A stretch of DNA of 64,000 nucleotides from NCBI RefSeq assembly GCF_030848805.1, contig NC_092367.1:2790001-2854000 (forward strand), read 5' to 3'. Positions 1-11,176 of the stretch are shown in pieces. The notes under the pieces are model-generated. The model searched no databases and had not been told where the DNA came from. It saw only the letters and a program-made list of their open reading frames with translations. Position 1 is the stretch's first letter. Each line of letters starts with the position of its first letter. The stretch is from Temnothorax longispinosus (Eukaryota; Arthropoda; Insecta; Hymenoptera; Formicidae). A program made the position numbers and the translations under genes.

Positions 1-3000
1 TCGCTATATTCTGGGTATGTATCTTTCTTATCCTAGGAAGCTCGCACAATATCCTCGAATACATATACGCATCGAGAGGGACACAGGGAGGGAAAGTAAG
101 CGAGAGGGCGATGAAAGGAAAAAAGAGGGTTGAGACCGAGAAGAGAGCACAGAGGTTTAAGCTAAAAGAGGAGGACGATTATTTATGGGACGGTTGGATG
201 GTGGCGCGTCCGTGCCATGCATAGACAGTACCTCATTCCGATCGGCAAACGAATGGCTCATTTTCCGTCCGCGAATGTTCGAGAACGGCATTTCTTAATA
301 TTCGCCGGTATCGGGAGATAACCGGGGTAAGCCACGTTCCCATAGAAACGCAATGTCGCCATGCTCTCGGGGACTATGACCTGTGGCTATGCAAGCGGTC
401 ACGCTTTGTTCACGACATAAGCGATATGCTGCATAAGACGCTAATCTGCTTTTTCTATACCTGTGCTGGTCAAAATTATTTTTTACATAAAAAAAGGAAA
501 TGTGATATTTTAAAATATAAAAATACTGCGCTTCCTCTTTTCGAAATATAAAATGATATTGATTATTTCGATATTTAATATGTATTTTTATATACAGCAT
601 CATCGGTAATCATAAGAGAAAAAAAGATAAACTTTATGTAATGGAATAGAGCAATTTATCAAATTAATACGCGAATATTTTTCATGCCGTCTCACGTTAA
701 ATCATATCCCAGAGCCAAATTTTTGTGGTCAACCGCGACGTTAAAAGCGCGAAAGCCACGTCGTCGTTGGAATGGAGGAGGCCGGGTTCTTCCTCCGACG
801 GAATCGCGAAAAAAGAGGAAAAAGGGGGCAGGACGGTGGCAGAACGGATGCAGCTTTTCAGAAGAGCTTTTACGAGTCGCATATGTGACCGCCATCTCCT
901 TTATCCCCCGCTTTATATTCCTGGCACCATGTTACATCCCTCCTACCCTCCGGCCACCAGCTTCTCTCCTCCGTACAACCATCACCTCAATCCCCACGAA
1001 CCGGGCCGCTCCTCTTACGGGGGCAAGGGATGTCGGCAAGGAACACCGACACACCACCTCCAACCCTAGTCGACCCTTGAAAGCTTCGTGAGGAATTCTT
1101 TTTTCATATTCACTAGGGAGTGATAGTCCGACGTAACCTAACAAATTTCCAACCCCCGAATCTACGAGTGATACACCCTCCGTCTCGTTCGCCCGAACGC
1201 GCATTTAAATCCTCCGAAGATCCTCGCCTGGTGCTCGAGCGAGAACCGATCTGTTCTCGTGCTGCTTCCCGCCATCCGTCCAGTCCTTCCACCCCCATCC
1301 GCCATTCCACCCCCCCTGGCCACTCCACGAAAAGCATGGTCGACCGCCACGACCGCCCAGGGACCGATTCTTTCCACGCACAATTTACAGTTTCACATTT
1401 TATTCCCATCGCGCGTTCGACAGCGGGGGGTTGAGGCGCGGGGGGGCTCCACCCGGATAAACTCGTTTCTCCCTCCCGGTCGCCAATCATCTTTCCTGCC
1501 GGGTCTCTGCGGTTTCTTGCGGAGAACGGAGGTCCACCCGGAAATCCGTGGAATTGTTATTTATGATATCGAAATTATTCGAGGACAACTGTGTCTCTTC
1601 GTTGGGACTCAAGATCATGGATAACGCAAATAATTCAAATGTCCAAAAGTTATGTAGCTCTCTAATAATAATCTGTCCTAAACAACGAGTTGAATATAAT
1701 AGCTAAATATTCATTTTTTAATTTTTAATTAAGATATCATACTTGACAATGATATCAATAAAACCCATGCTTTCTATTTAATTATAAATTGATATATGTA
1801 TTAGCTCTTGTTTTTATGTAATTATGTCAACAGGTTATTACTTAATGGCCGTTTTATTACCTGCATGAGGGCTCAATTGAGCGTAACGAAATATTTTCCC
1901 GTAATTGAATAATCAACGGTTAATCAAACTGCGATAATTATCGTGGATAGACCATTTATCAAAAGTAAACTGAGCGAGTGCTGCGTAATTATTCACGCAA
2001 TCATTTGAATAATTGCTAGACAAATTAGTGGAAGATAAAAGACTAACGCGCATATTAAGTGTGTCCGGTCAGAAGTGTCTGCGAGAAGTAATTAAATCAA
2101 AGATAAGCTCATGATACATTCACATACTAAAAATGTAAAATGTTCCATTAATTTTTGTTAAGCTAGATTCACTTATATGGTTACTTTTAATTTTGAATTG
2201 CATATGTTAATTAATGTTAATTCATATTTTCTGAAAATATTAACACATAATCTAAAAAAAATGTTGTAATATATTTTTAATTTCTTTCTTAAACTCTGAA
2301 AGTCTCTTATTTGACTTTTAATTTATAAAAAGGATACATACTATATTATTAATAATATAATTGCTTTTGATGTGAAATTTAAACAGTATATGATATAATC
2401 TAAAACGAAATAAAACTGTTATTTTAATATTATTTCCGCTACCATATATGCATGCTAATTATTACAAATTCTATCAACGCATAACTATCACATAAATTAA
2501 AAAGAGCCCAAATTGATAAAAGTGGTTCGAAAGTAACTGTTGCTTCGTATTTATTTGATTCGACTATGTGAACGGTCCCTGATCTGCGAAATCGTAATTA
2601 ATCGCTAAACATGATTATAAAATACGTTGTAATTTAATTTTTAACGGTCAATGACTTCGATCGAGAAGTAATTTCGGTTTTTACATTCGGTTCAATCATG
2701 CTTGTAAATAACTAAATATCTGTTTTATACACAACGATTATGCTATAAAATTTAGTAAATGTTTAGTTTTATCCCTACAATAATGTTTTTTCTGATCTCA
2801 TTATATGTTAAAAATTTTATGACGAAAAATCCTTTAGATATTTTTAAATATCTATTTAATTGTAATAAATTAACGCGAATGAAATTATTTTACATTTCGT
2901 ATGATATTTATCAGAGACACTTAAAAAAATCATTAACAATAAGCTATTTCTCACAATTTTTATACAATATAATTATAGGCTACCTTATGGATTAACGCAT

Positions 3001-3019
3001 CATTTGGTTTTATCCACAG
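1..3019. other. No gene recognised; C/T-rich island at 680-1560
   Basis: Positions 680-1560 are GC- and pyrimidine-rich on the plus strand with overlapping frames of 60-135 codons in several phases, none with a domain. They look like an untranslated or promoter island. From 1560 to 3000 the DNA is AT-rich and featureless. Confidence 0.4.
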
Positions 3020-3437
3020 CACGCGTGCGAACTATGAGAATGACGGCGTGGAAGGACGCGACTGGTCGGCGAGACGACAAATTACAGAGAACGAAACGAT
3101 GGCTGGATCACCGTGCGCCGCGAGGAGACATTAAAATGCCGTGCCGCAAAAATCGAACGAAGTGGGAGGCACCGTGGTGCATTTTGCGTCACGGTCACGC
3201 AAATCTGCTGTCGATTGGCACGAGTTACGGCGTCGCGAAACGGTTGGCCGCGGACACGTTCGGAAGTCAATGACGGATCGGCATAGGAAAGAAACGGAGC
3301 CATTAACTGGCCGGCGAACAGAAGAAACGACCTCGCGATCGCGCCGTGACGAGAATCCGTCGCTGATGTTGATCAATGCTGCAGTTCACGGGTTTAATGC
3401 GATCGACGGGAGGTGCTCGAGTCGCGAAAGTGCTCCA
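3020..3437 (+). other. Exon-like GC-rich block with good splice sites, no clean frame
   Basis: A strong acceptor (TTTTATCCACAG) precedes a 418-base GC-rich block that ends at a consensus donor (CTCCA|GTAAGTAT). Flanks on both sides are strongly AT-rich. The best frame is broken by one TAA at about 3132; after it the frame stays open through the donor (NPSLMLINAAVHGFNAIDGR). This could be an untranslated or long non-coding RNA exon, a decayed coding exon, or coincidence. Confidence 0.3.
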
Positions 3438-5436
3438 GTAAGTATCTTTGTTGTTATATCTATGCAAATATATATATACCAAATTGGTCCTGCCTCCAAA
3501 CAACAGGCCCAAGTCTACCTCCGATGCGAATACACATGCAGCGCGAAACAGTTTGATCGTCTCGATCATATCCGTCGGCATTTGCATAATTACAATTTCA
3601 CGGTATAAATCAACACGCGGAAACACGCAATACGGCTAGACGCATCGGAAGCATGTTTCCGAGCGACTATCAAGATCATCTGAGTATCTTAAACGGAAAT
3701 ATATATCGTGTTGTGCTGCAATATAGCTGCCGGTCAAGAGAAGTAAAATATGTCTGTCATGCGCGTCAGTATCATAATTAAAACCACCACATATGCAAGG
3801 AAGCAAGGAAGCGATTTTCCTTCGAGAATGATACGCTTCTATGCCTCCATAAATAAATATATATATATATATATACACACAACATATCACTGTATACATT
3901 ATCAATCCAACGCAACAGTAAGAAAGTATTAAAGTTCTAATCTATAATGTTCTCTCTCTTTCATTACAGCAGGTTTGACAAAGAAATATTTCTCATTTAT
4001 AAATTACAAACGGACATTGTCTCGGATTTCTACTCATATCCGTTTTTATCGTAATTTATTTTTGAAACATAAATTATTATTTAATAATGCGGCAACTTTC
4101 TGTTCATAATAAACGTAATTATATATGACGATGAAGTAATATTTGAGTAACGTAATCGTACGCTTGACTTCGGCTCAAGTGCACAACCGTGCAAGTGTCA
4201 ACTGTTTAATATCAAGACAAAGTTTACTCGTTTAATGAACCCTGCGATTAGCGGAGGAACAGAAAACAGGTTTGACACAAGCACACGCTCAATAGCGACT
4301 AACGAGCCGTTGCTCCTTTTCTTTGGAATCGGGGAAACGCATACTCGAGGGAATGTTGCACACGGGTTCGAATCTTGTTAATGCGGGAGCAATTTATGCC
4401 CGGTGCACGCTCCCACTTGGTCGATTATATTTATGATTTCCACGTATTATGCCGGATTCGCAATGTTCCCAACGAACGGTATGCGACGCGAGACGGTTGC
4501 ATCGCGGGCCGGTTGCAGCGCGAGTGATGCAGCGCTCGGGCCAAACGCGAACGATAAGTTAATTCGCGCCGGTGTAACCGGCGATTAATCGGAACATATC
4601 GTATCCGTGTAAATTAGATGGGACGACGAGCACAGCGGGAATACGCGCCAACGTCCGCGGAAAACGCAATTTGCTGACTCCACCAGGTTGCATTTTATGG
4701 CGCTCGGTAGTGTGGACGCAAAGTATCACGCACGATAATTATTAAAATATTATCGTTATATTTATCGCTACAGACATTCATCTAGTTGTTATTTTTTATT
4801 TTTTGTCATCCAAATTTTCAATAGAAAATAGATATGTTATACAAACATAAAATCATATCTGTAAATATATAATTTCTATATGTAAAAAATATATTCTGTA
4901 AGAATGTCCTGTATATTTTTATCTTTTAAGGATTAGAAATACAGCGTTGACCATAAGCTTTAGAGACTTCCTTAACGATTTTTCCCGAGTTACTCGCTGT
5001 CTACATCCGATACTCCTGCAAACAATATTACATTAGCGACCTGGCCAAACACCTACTGACGTTTCGGCGATGATGACGAGCTGACATGCGTTCCGGTTCT
5101 TGCTACTATCCGCCCTAGCATTTTCGTCGTCGTTTATCCATATTATCCTGACCCGTCGTGTACTTTTCCCTGACGCTGTTGGTTGATTAGCGTCCAAAGG
5201 AAATTGTCTCGTTCGTCGATAATTGAAGTCAATGCGGCACATATCATGCTTCGCCCACGGCATCGCAAATAAATCGAACAGCTGATGTTAATAATAAGAT
5301 ACAGAGAAAACTTAATACAAAACATTTATTACGTCAAAAATTATCGTTTCCTACTGCAAAGAACTTTCTCGGAGTATGAAAAAAATTGATTGCATAACGC
5401 GCGATCGCTATTATATATCTTTCGTATATATTTCAG
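3438..5436. other. No gene recognised
   Basis: AT-rich with a short (AT)n at about 3860-3876. A tRNA-like 48-base fragment at 4338-4385 is discussed in the findings. Two overlapping minus-strand frames with ATG starts at 5263 and 5325 are ambiguous, because they are in different phases and neither resembles a known protein. Confidence 0.4.
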
Positions 5437-6172
5437 AATGGCTCCGGTGATGACTCACGACAATATCTCCGGCGACGTTATTATCAGAGAATGGACCCAC
5501 AAATCGAATTAATTTTCTCAGACACGAAGCGGCTCGATCGCGACCGCGTGGGCGAAATTAGGTGTTCTCCATTAGAGTGGTCCGACCCGTTTACATTCAC
5601 CGACCGGTAAGTAGCAATAAATATTTGTTGGGCGACTACAAAACGCAATTATTAGGTAACACATGGCCCAAGACGTGCCTCTGTCGCCTCGCTTAAGTGT
5701 CCACTAGCACGTTATACGGCCATTGCAGGAAAGTTTGTTCCTGCATTATTGATTCATTGCCATCGGCATTATTCAATCGGTTGCGTTGTATCCGACTGCT
5801 TGTCCAGCGAAAGGATATCGAACAAGATACACTTTTATACATTCTGAATGTTCCGCGATTAATTATATCCAACTTAATCATCTTTGCTTTATAGCGTGCA
5901 CACTCAAATCAGAATACAATGAGAAAGCCAAGTCATGTATATCATGTAGTAACTTATCCCGGTTTGTTTGATATTTGCTTTATGTAACATTTAAATTCTA
6001 TAATCAAATAACATATTCTTTCTCTTGCAGGAAATACAAGATAGTACGGCTGCTTTTCAATTTATACGGAAAAGCTTCTTGTGTACCATCGTTACATTTC
6101 CGCAAGGAATCGTACGCAACAAGAAGCCGGGTAGCCGACGGTGGTCGGCGGCCGTCATTGATCTCCTGTTAG
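5437..6172 (+). CDS. Candidate small spliced gene with two possible terminal exons, unrecognised
   Basis: The acceptor TATATATTTCAG precedes 5437, and the donor GACCG|GTAAGT ends the exon at 5606. One frame is open throughout and contains an ATG at 5491 (A at -3, G at +4) reading MDPQIELIFSDTKRLD and ending SPLEWSDPFTFTD. It leaves in phase 2. Two downstream acceptors, CCATTGCAG|G (5729) and TTCTCTTGCAG|G (6031), continue in a compatible phase. The first gives KVCSCIIDSLPS... to TAG at 5894; the second gives KYKIVRLLFNLYGKASC... to TAG at 6172. Products from the internal ATG would be about 93 or 85 residues. I recognise no family. The second exon is also open in another frame, and an upstream first exon was not found. 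A chance open stretch cannot be excluded. Confidence 0.3.
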
Positions 6173-8765
6173 AATCGGATCACTTCGATGTAACAAGATA
6201 AATAGTCAGCGGGACACCGTCGGTGGTCGAGGGTGCGGATCGCGGAGTCATGCTGACTATGTATCTGATCAAGAGAATCGAGTATGCGCACGCTTGTCCG
6301 ATCTGGAAGTACTTAACGTGTACACCATGAAGGTTCGCTGGTCGCTCGACAAGCCGATGGGACACTTTTCAATTCGCTTACACGAAATGAAGTCGTCGGT
6401 AAAGCCTGTGCGTGAGAATTAAATATTACTGGTAATTCTTATCTCTTGGCATAATATTGTTTCGCGTAGATGAAAAATAGCGAGCAAACCGTAATCGATT
6501 TACTTACGCTACAACGACGAGAAAAGCGATAAACGATTGACTAAGAATCACCGAAGCAAGAACTATATCGGATTGCGCATCATCTAACCGCAAATCTCAC
6601 GATCTAATGACAAATTCTCGCTTTAACGTTTCTCATGGCGCGCTCACCGGCGGGGAACCCCCAGGCTTCCGAACAGCGCGAGCCCGATCGGCTTTTTATC
6701 CCCGTGCCGGTTTTTGCACGATCATCGGGACTTTCGTCACGGCAACACCCGGGCACGTGACGCCGTGAACACGGTGTTACAGGTGTTTGCGCCCATCCAC
6801 AGTCTCGACTATGATGACATCCTTTCGAATCGATTCGTCAGACTTTCCCTCTCCTGCATTTTTGTCTCTACCACCCGCGAGTGTGAAATGGTAACGTTCC
6901 AGGAAAACGTCAACCGATCGCGCGAGACTATCGACCGATCGACCGGCCGGTTGTTCGTTCTATTTCAAGCCGCCATCGCTCGAGCTTCTTCGTCGCTCGC
7001 CGACGTTCCGCGTTTTTGTTAACGGTATCCTGCGGCCGCGCCGCGCCGGCCCAAAGACGTCCAATAACTTCGTTAAGTGTTTTTACCCAGAATGCAGAAT
7101 CGGAGGTCTCCGGAAGTGGTCTGATACAGAACATTTAAGCAGGCTTTATTTTTTTTATCTTAACTCTCGGAAGCACCGTTATTAGTATTATCGCGACTGC
7201 AATGCCGCTTTAATTGCCTAAAATGCTTCTCGATGTCTTCTGTTAAACTACGGCGAAGAATAATGTGTTCAAGTTCGAGAAACATTAAAGTATGATAAAT
7301 ATAAATTGAATAGAAATATATTACAATTCGTCAGAAAGTAGGCGAAAGTAAGAAACTATTGATTGAAATAAAAACATTGTGATAAATATAGACTGGTATA
7401 TAGAACGGCGACTGTGCTATCCGGCTCGTTACAAACGCGGCCGCGATTATAAGTGGTCCAGATAACAAAAAAATATCTATAGTAAAACAAACGAAGTGTG
7501 ATCGGTTACATGCGAGAGGGAGGGCATAAACGATGAAAGGGGTGGCCCAGGGGTATTGGCGCGGAGCTCGTCTGCTCGGTGAACCGTGGATTAAGATAAA
7601 CCCTTCATCGGTTTCTTGTCGAACGATTCCCCTCGTTCTTTTGTTGGCGCAACCCGCAGATAGCGCCGGCTTAAAGTACTTTCCGTTCCCGCGCGGAAAT
7701 TATTTAACGCCGGTATATCTGTCCGGCTGCGGCGGCGGCGGCGGCAACGCGACGCGCGCGAAAGATCCTCAACGCGATATAGAAAGTAATAGAAAGCGTG
7801 GAGGAGGAACAAACTCACGAGAGAGGAGTAAGTTTTAAGATTTGCATTACCGCGGCGAGTAAAAATTTGATGCCCACGCGTGAAAGCAATCGGCACGGAA
7901 AAGCGGAAAGTCTGCAATTTTTATTTGTAGAAATCTGATATCTCTTATGGCGCAATTTGTACGCCGGTAATTACTGAATCAATGAATATGAAGCAATTCC
8001 AAACGACTAAACAAGGAAAACTACATATAAAAAAAAATACAAGCATTCTTTCCATTCTAATATTAATTAATTATCAAACATGCTTTCTCTTCATAAAATG
8101 CTCAGAATTATAAAGTTATAAATATTACTGCTCATTATTTAAAATGGATAACAATTTTTACCGAGCAAAACGTACCATAAAGAAATATCCCGGCAGAGAC
8201 GTTTATGAATGATTGCGACATAATTTTTAATTCTCGTGGCAAGAACGCAGAGTAGTTTCATGTTATCGAACAGTTTGCTCGATCGCGGATTCCTTCGAAT
8301 GCATTTAGTAACAGCGCTCATTAAATCTGTTATAAATATGTAAGATAGTGCATGCCAGAGCGATTTGAGAGAGCGTCTGCTCCATTTTTTCGTACATCGT
8401 TTGATGTATTTGCGTTTAAATTAACAAACGCATCACAAAATTATAGTTACGTGATCCCTTTCTTTTGTGATAAAATGTGAAAAGTACAAGTCCTACTTTT
8501 CTAATTGAAGCATAAGCGTAAAGTAAAAAAGACTGGTTTTCAAAACTATAAAACTTCGGAGCATAAAAAGAAACTTAGAGCAAAGAGATTAAGTCATTCT
8601 ATAAAAGCATCACGAAGCTTCAAATATTCTTTATTGAAAATGCCTTATATGACTCGCTTTGTCATGTTCTTATCACAACGATAACTAATGTCACAATGCA
8701 ATCTTAATATTGTTTTGACAATTATCTCTATCCGTAATGATTAGTTTAATTAATTACGAAAACAT
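6173..8765. other. No gene recognised
   Basis: Moderate-GC islands at 6600-7130 and 7400-7900 hold overlapping frames on both strands with no domain. A (GGC)n-like run (GGCGGCGGCGGCGGC) occurs at about 7731. The remainder is AT-rich. Confidence 0.4.
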
Positions 8766-8819
8766 AACAGCGAGACAAAGACGTGTTCTTTCATTTCGAG
8801 ATTGGTGAAACTTCGAAAT
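8766..8819 (+). repeat. 54-bp direct repeat, copy 1
   Basis: This segment matches 11123-11176 at 48 of 54 positions without gaps. All six differences are transitions. The shared 3' half is ATTGGTGAAACTTCGAAAT. Neither copy continues recognisably into its flanks. The pair brackets the foldback element and the GC-rich block, about 2.36 kb apart, in direct orientation. Confidence 0.65.
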
Positions 8820-9327
8820 TAATTAAAGTAATGAATACTCTTATCAATAATACTTTTTACTTAGAACGATTAGATAATTGCATTTGTATTAGATAATAAA
8901 ATTAATCTTAATAAAAAGCCGCTAATATTGCACAAGCGCATTTCTTATCTAAACATTTTTCAAAATTTATTTGTTTATATTTGTAATTTTTATCTCTTTG
9001 CACACACAAGAGAAGTTTTCTATAATATTCTTTGCTGTAAGTATATAAAAATTGCTATTATAATCATAAATAACAATAATAGAATTTATTTTCTTAATTA
9101 TTATTAGTTATAAGAACAAGTTTTAAGAGAGAAAGAGAATATATCATTTGGAATAATGATTATAACATAATTATGTATGCATTGCGTGAATCTCGTGGCT
9201 ATAATTATTGATAGCTATCGTGGCTATAACTATTACGATATGTAGTATATCTGATCCAGATATATGCAGTAGGAATCACGACGCTCAAAATCGAGCAATA
9301 GGACTATTGCACGTGATATAACTCAAC

Positions 9328-9787
9328 TTAAGGACGTTCTCTCGTCCTTATACTAGAGAAAATCGATTTTCTTAGGATTTTCTTGAAACTGTGAATATAC
9401 GTTAATTTAGGTGTGCTTTATGCGTGGTATAAATTTCAGTACCTCTTCCGGGATAAAAAATAAAGATACTGAGTCTCAAAGTTTCAAAAAAAATTTAAAA
9501 TTAATTTTTTTTTAGTTTTGGCATTTTTTCCTTATAGAACTCGACGAGAGGAGCAACTTTGGTCCTTTTGGTCAACCTCGTATCTCTTACCGTTTGGCCT
9601 GGAAAACCTGTTCATTAGTAAAAGTTGAAACTTTGAGGCTCATCAGTATCTTGATTTTTTATACCGGAAGAGGTACTGAAATTTATACCACGCATAAAGC
9701 ACACCTAAATTAACGTATATTCACAGTTTCAAGAAAATCCTAAGAAAATCAATTTTCTCTAGTATAAGGACGAGAGAACGTCCTTAA
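9328..9787. mobile_element. Foldback (inverted-repeat) element, 460 bp, TTAA at both ends
   Basis: The left arm, 9328-9487, is the reverse complement of the right arm, 9625-9787. I count four substitutions and one 3-base indel over about 160 bases. The first 120 bases of the arms differ at one position. Both arms begin TTAAGGACGTTCTC at the outer edge, and just inside the edge each arm carries a small hairpin (AAGGACG...CGTCCTT). The 137-base spacer is T/A-rich on its left and has no coding potential. TTAA at both ends is compatible with a piggyBac-type target duplication, but TTAA is palindromic and may simply belong to the arms. No transposase is present, so it would be non-autonomous. The high arm identity suggests recent origin or gene conversion. 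A transcript could fold into a long dsRNA hairpin. Confidence 0.85.
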
Positions 9788-9811
9788 AATAAACTGCATT
9801 TTATTCCAATT

Positions 9812-10136
9812 TAGACAATTTTAGAGACTTTCATTAATTTTTATTCTTCTTTAATACGTTGCAGAAGTAATTTTCACTGTTTACATCCCGAAGTTCGAGA
9901 TATCATTAAAAAGTTTATTGATCCAGAAAGTCGTCTATACGGTTGGAAAACTTCCAGCGGGACAATATCTATTGAGATCATTTTTATATATATTCTAAAG
10001 GGTGTTTCAGAACTAGCATCTTTTTGTCTTCTTTAATTGTATACTGTACTTCTTCGTGTAATCTTGGATCAATATTAAATATCTTGATAATCGCAGGCCT
10101 TTGTTTCAGGATTGAAAATATACTTTTATTGTCCAT
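9812..10136. other. Segment open in frames on both strands next to the foldback
   Basis: On the plus strand one frame is open for about 80 codons, with VRDIIKKFIDPESRLYGWK in the middle. On the minus strand an ATG at 10136 opens a 50-codon frame (MDNKSIFSILKQRPAIIKIF) ending at a TAA at 9984. They overlap, so at most one is real, and neither is recognised. The position beside mobile-element remains suggests a decayed element gene, but this is inference. Confidence 0.2.
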
Positions 10137-10229
10137 CTGCTTATCAAAAAGTCAATCTGTCGCAACGGTTTCGTTATCAGACATTTAAAAAATTATCATT
10201 GTCTTGACGTAAGCTGGATTATCGATCTC

Positions 10230-10945
10230 TCAGTGATACTTCTATGGCATCCTATGTATCTACCAAGTGGTTATTGCTCGCCAGTACACGAGGACTCATA
10301 TTTTTCCGGACAGTTTTGTTTCTCGAGGCGGTGTCCTCGAGTTGAGGAGAGTGGGAGGTCGAAGGATTTTGGTAGGTCCGGATGTTATACGTGTTTGGCG
10401 GCGGAAACAATGGTATGATGGTCCGTTTAACCCGTCTTCGACCCCCCCCCCTGAACGCCGACTCGCTTCTTCCTCTTGGCGAGGGTTTCAACGCCGGTTG
10501 GGTGCCCGCTGCTGGTCGAGTTCGCGGACATGTGAACATTACGGATAGGATCGGCGGCTCGGTCTTCTACTTGCTTGAAGAAACGGCGTGTTTGCCGGGC
10601 GTCGAAGGGCGTCTATAACCTGTCCGACGGGATACTACCGCGACGACAGCTACACTCGCCATGTACAACATCGACACACTATCATCGTCGACGCGTTGGA
10701 CGCGTCGGACAGGGATAACAGAGAAGCAGGTGGGGGAAAAACTCATCGCCGATCGATGGATCCGTCAAACGAATTTCGATGTCGAGATTATTTATGGGAT
10801 AGGTGTCGGCCGGGGCGACGATGACATCGCCATTTCGTTGGGATTTCTCGACGCATCCCGAGACGTCGCTCGAAAGGATACGTGGAAGGACGACTCTTCG
10901 ACTAGTCTTGGACGCACTTTTTACGCAAAGTATATCCCTCGACAC
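10230..10945. other. GC-rich island with long overlapping open frames, no recognised gene
   Basis: GC content rises sharply from the AT-rich surroundings. Frames of 78-97 codons are open on both strands, and a run of ten C lies at 10442-10451. None of the translations shows a domain. The island ends exactly where the inverted repeats at 10946 begin. It could be the body of a decayed transposon or a CpG-rich regulatory island. Confidence 0.3.
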
Positions 10946-11102
10946 GTATTATGAAACTGTTCGGAATGGATTCCGATCGGAATTATTCCGTTTGCCCTAG
11001 AAAACATAGTAGAAATCTAGGAAATAACTAAACAATAAGATTCCGATTGAAATCCATTCCGAAACGTTCCATAATACATGCCCGGAGCGAGCATGTATTA
11101 TG
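10946..11102. repeat. Nested inverted repeats, two overlapping hairpins
   Basis: Positions 10946-10983 pair with 11040-11077 across a loop of about 56 bases; the shared core is TTCGGAATGGATT and CGATCGGAAT with a few mismatches. The right arm then enters a second hairpin in which CATAATACATGC (11070-11081) pairs perfectly with GCATGTATTATG (11091-11102) across 9 bases. The second hairpin therefore shares its left arm with the first. This looks like the remains of a transposon end or a small foldback unit. Confidence 0.7.
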
Positions 11103-11122
11103 TCCTTACCGTGCCAACGCGC

Positions 11123-11176
11123 AACGGCGAGATAAAGGCATGTTCTTTTATTTCAAGATTGGTGAAACTTCGAAAT
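11123..11176 (+). repeat. 54-bp direct repeat, copy 2
   Basis: Partner of 8766-8819 (48/54 identical, transitions only). It begins about 20 bases after the nested hairpin that ends at 11102, so it may belong to the same decayed element. Function unknown. Confidence 0.65.

Noticed and set aside
5033..5325. Two overlapping minus-strand ATG frames (MPWAKHDMC... and MFCIKFSLYL...)
   Set aside because: They are in different phases over the same bases and neither resembles a known protein. One ends near a weak donor only.
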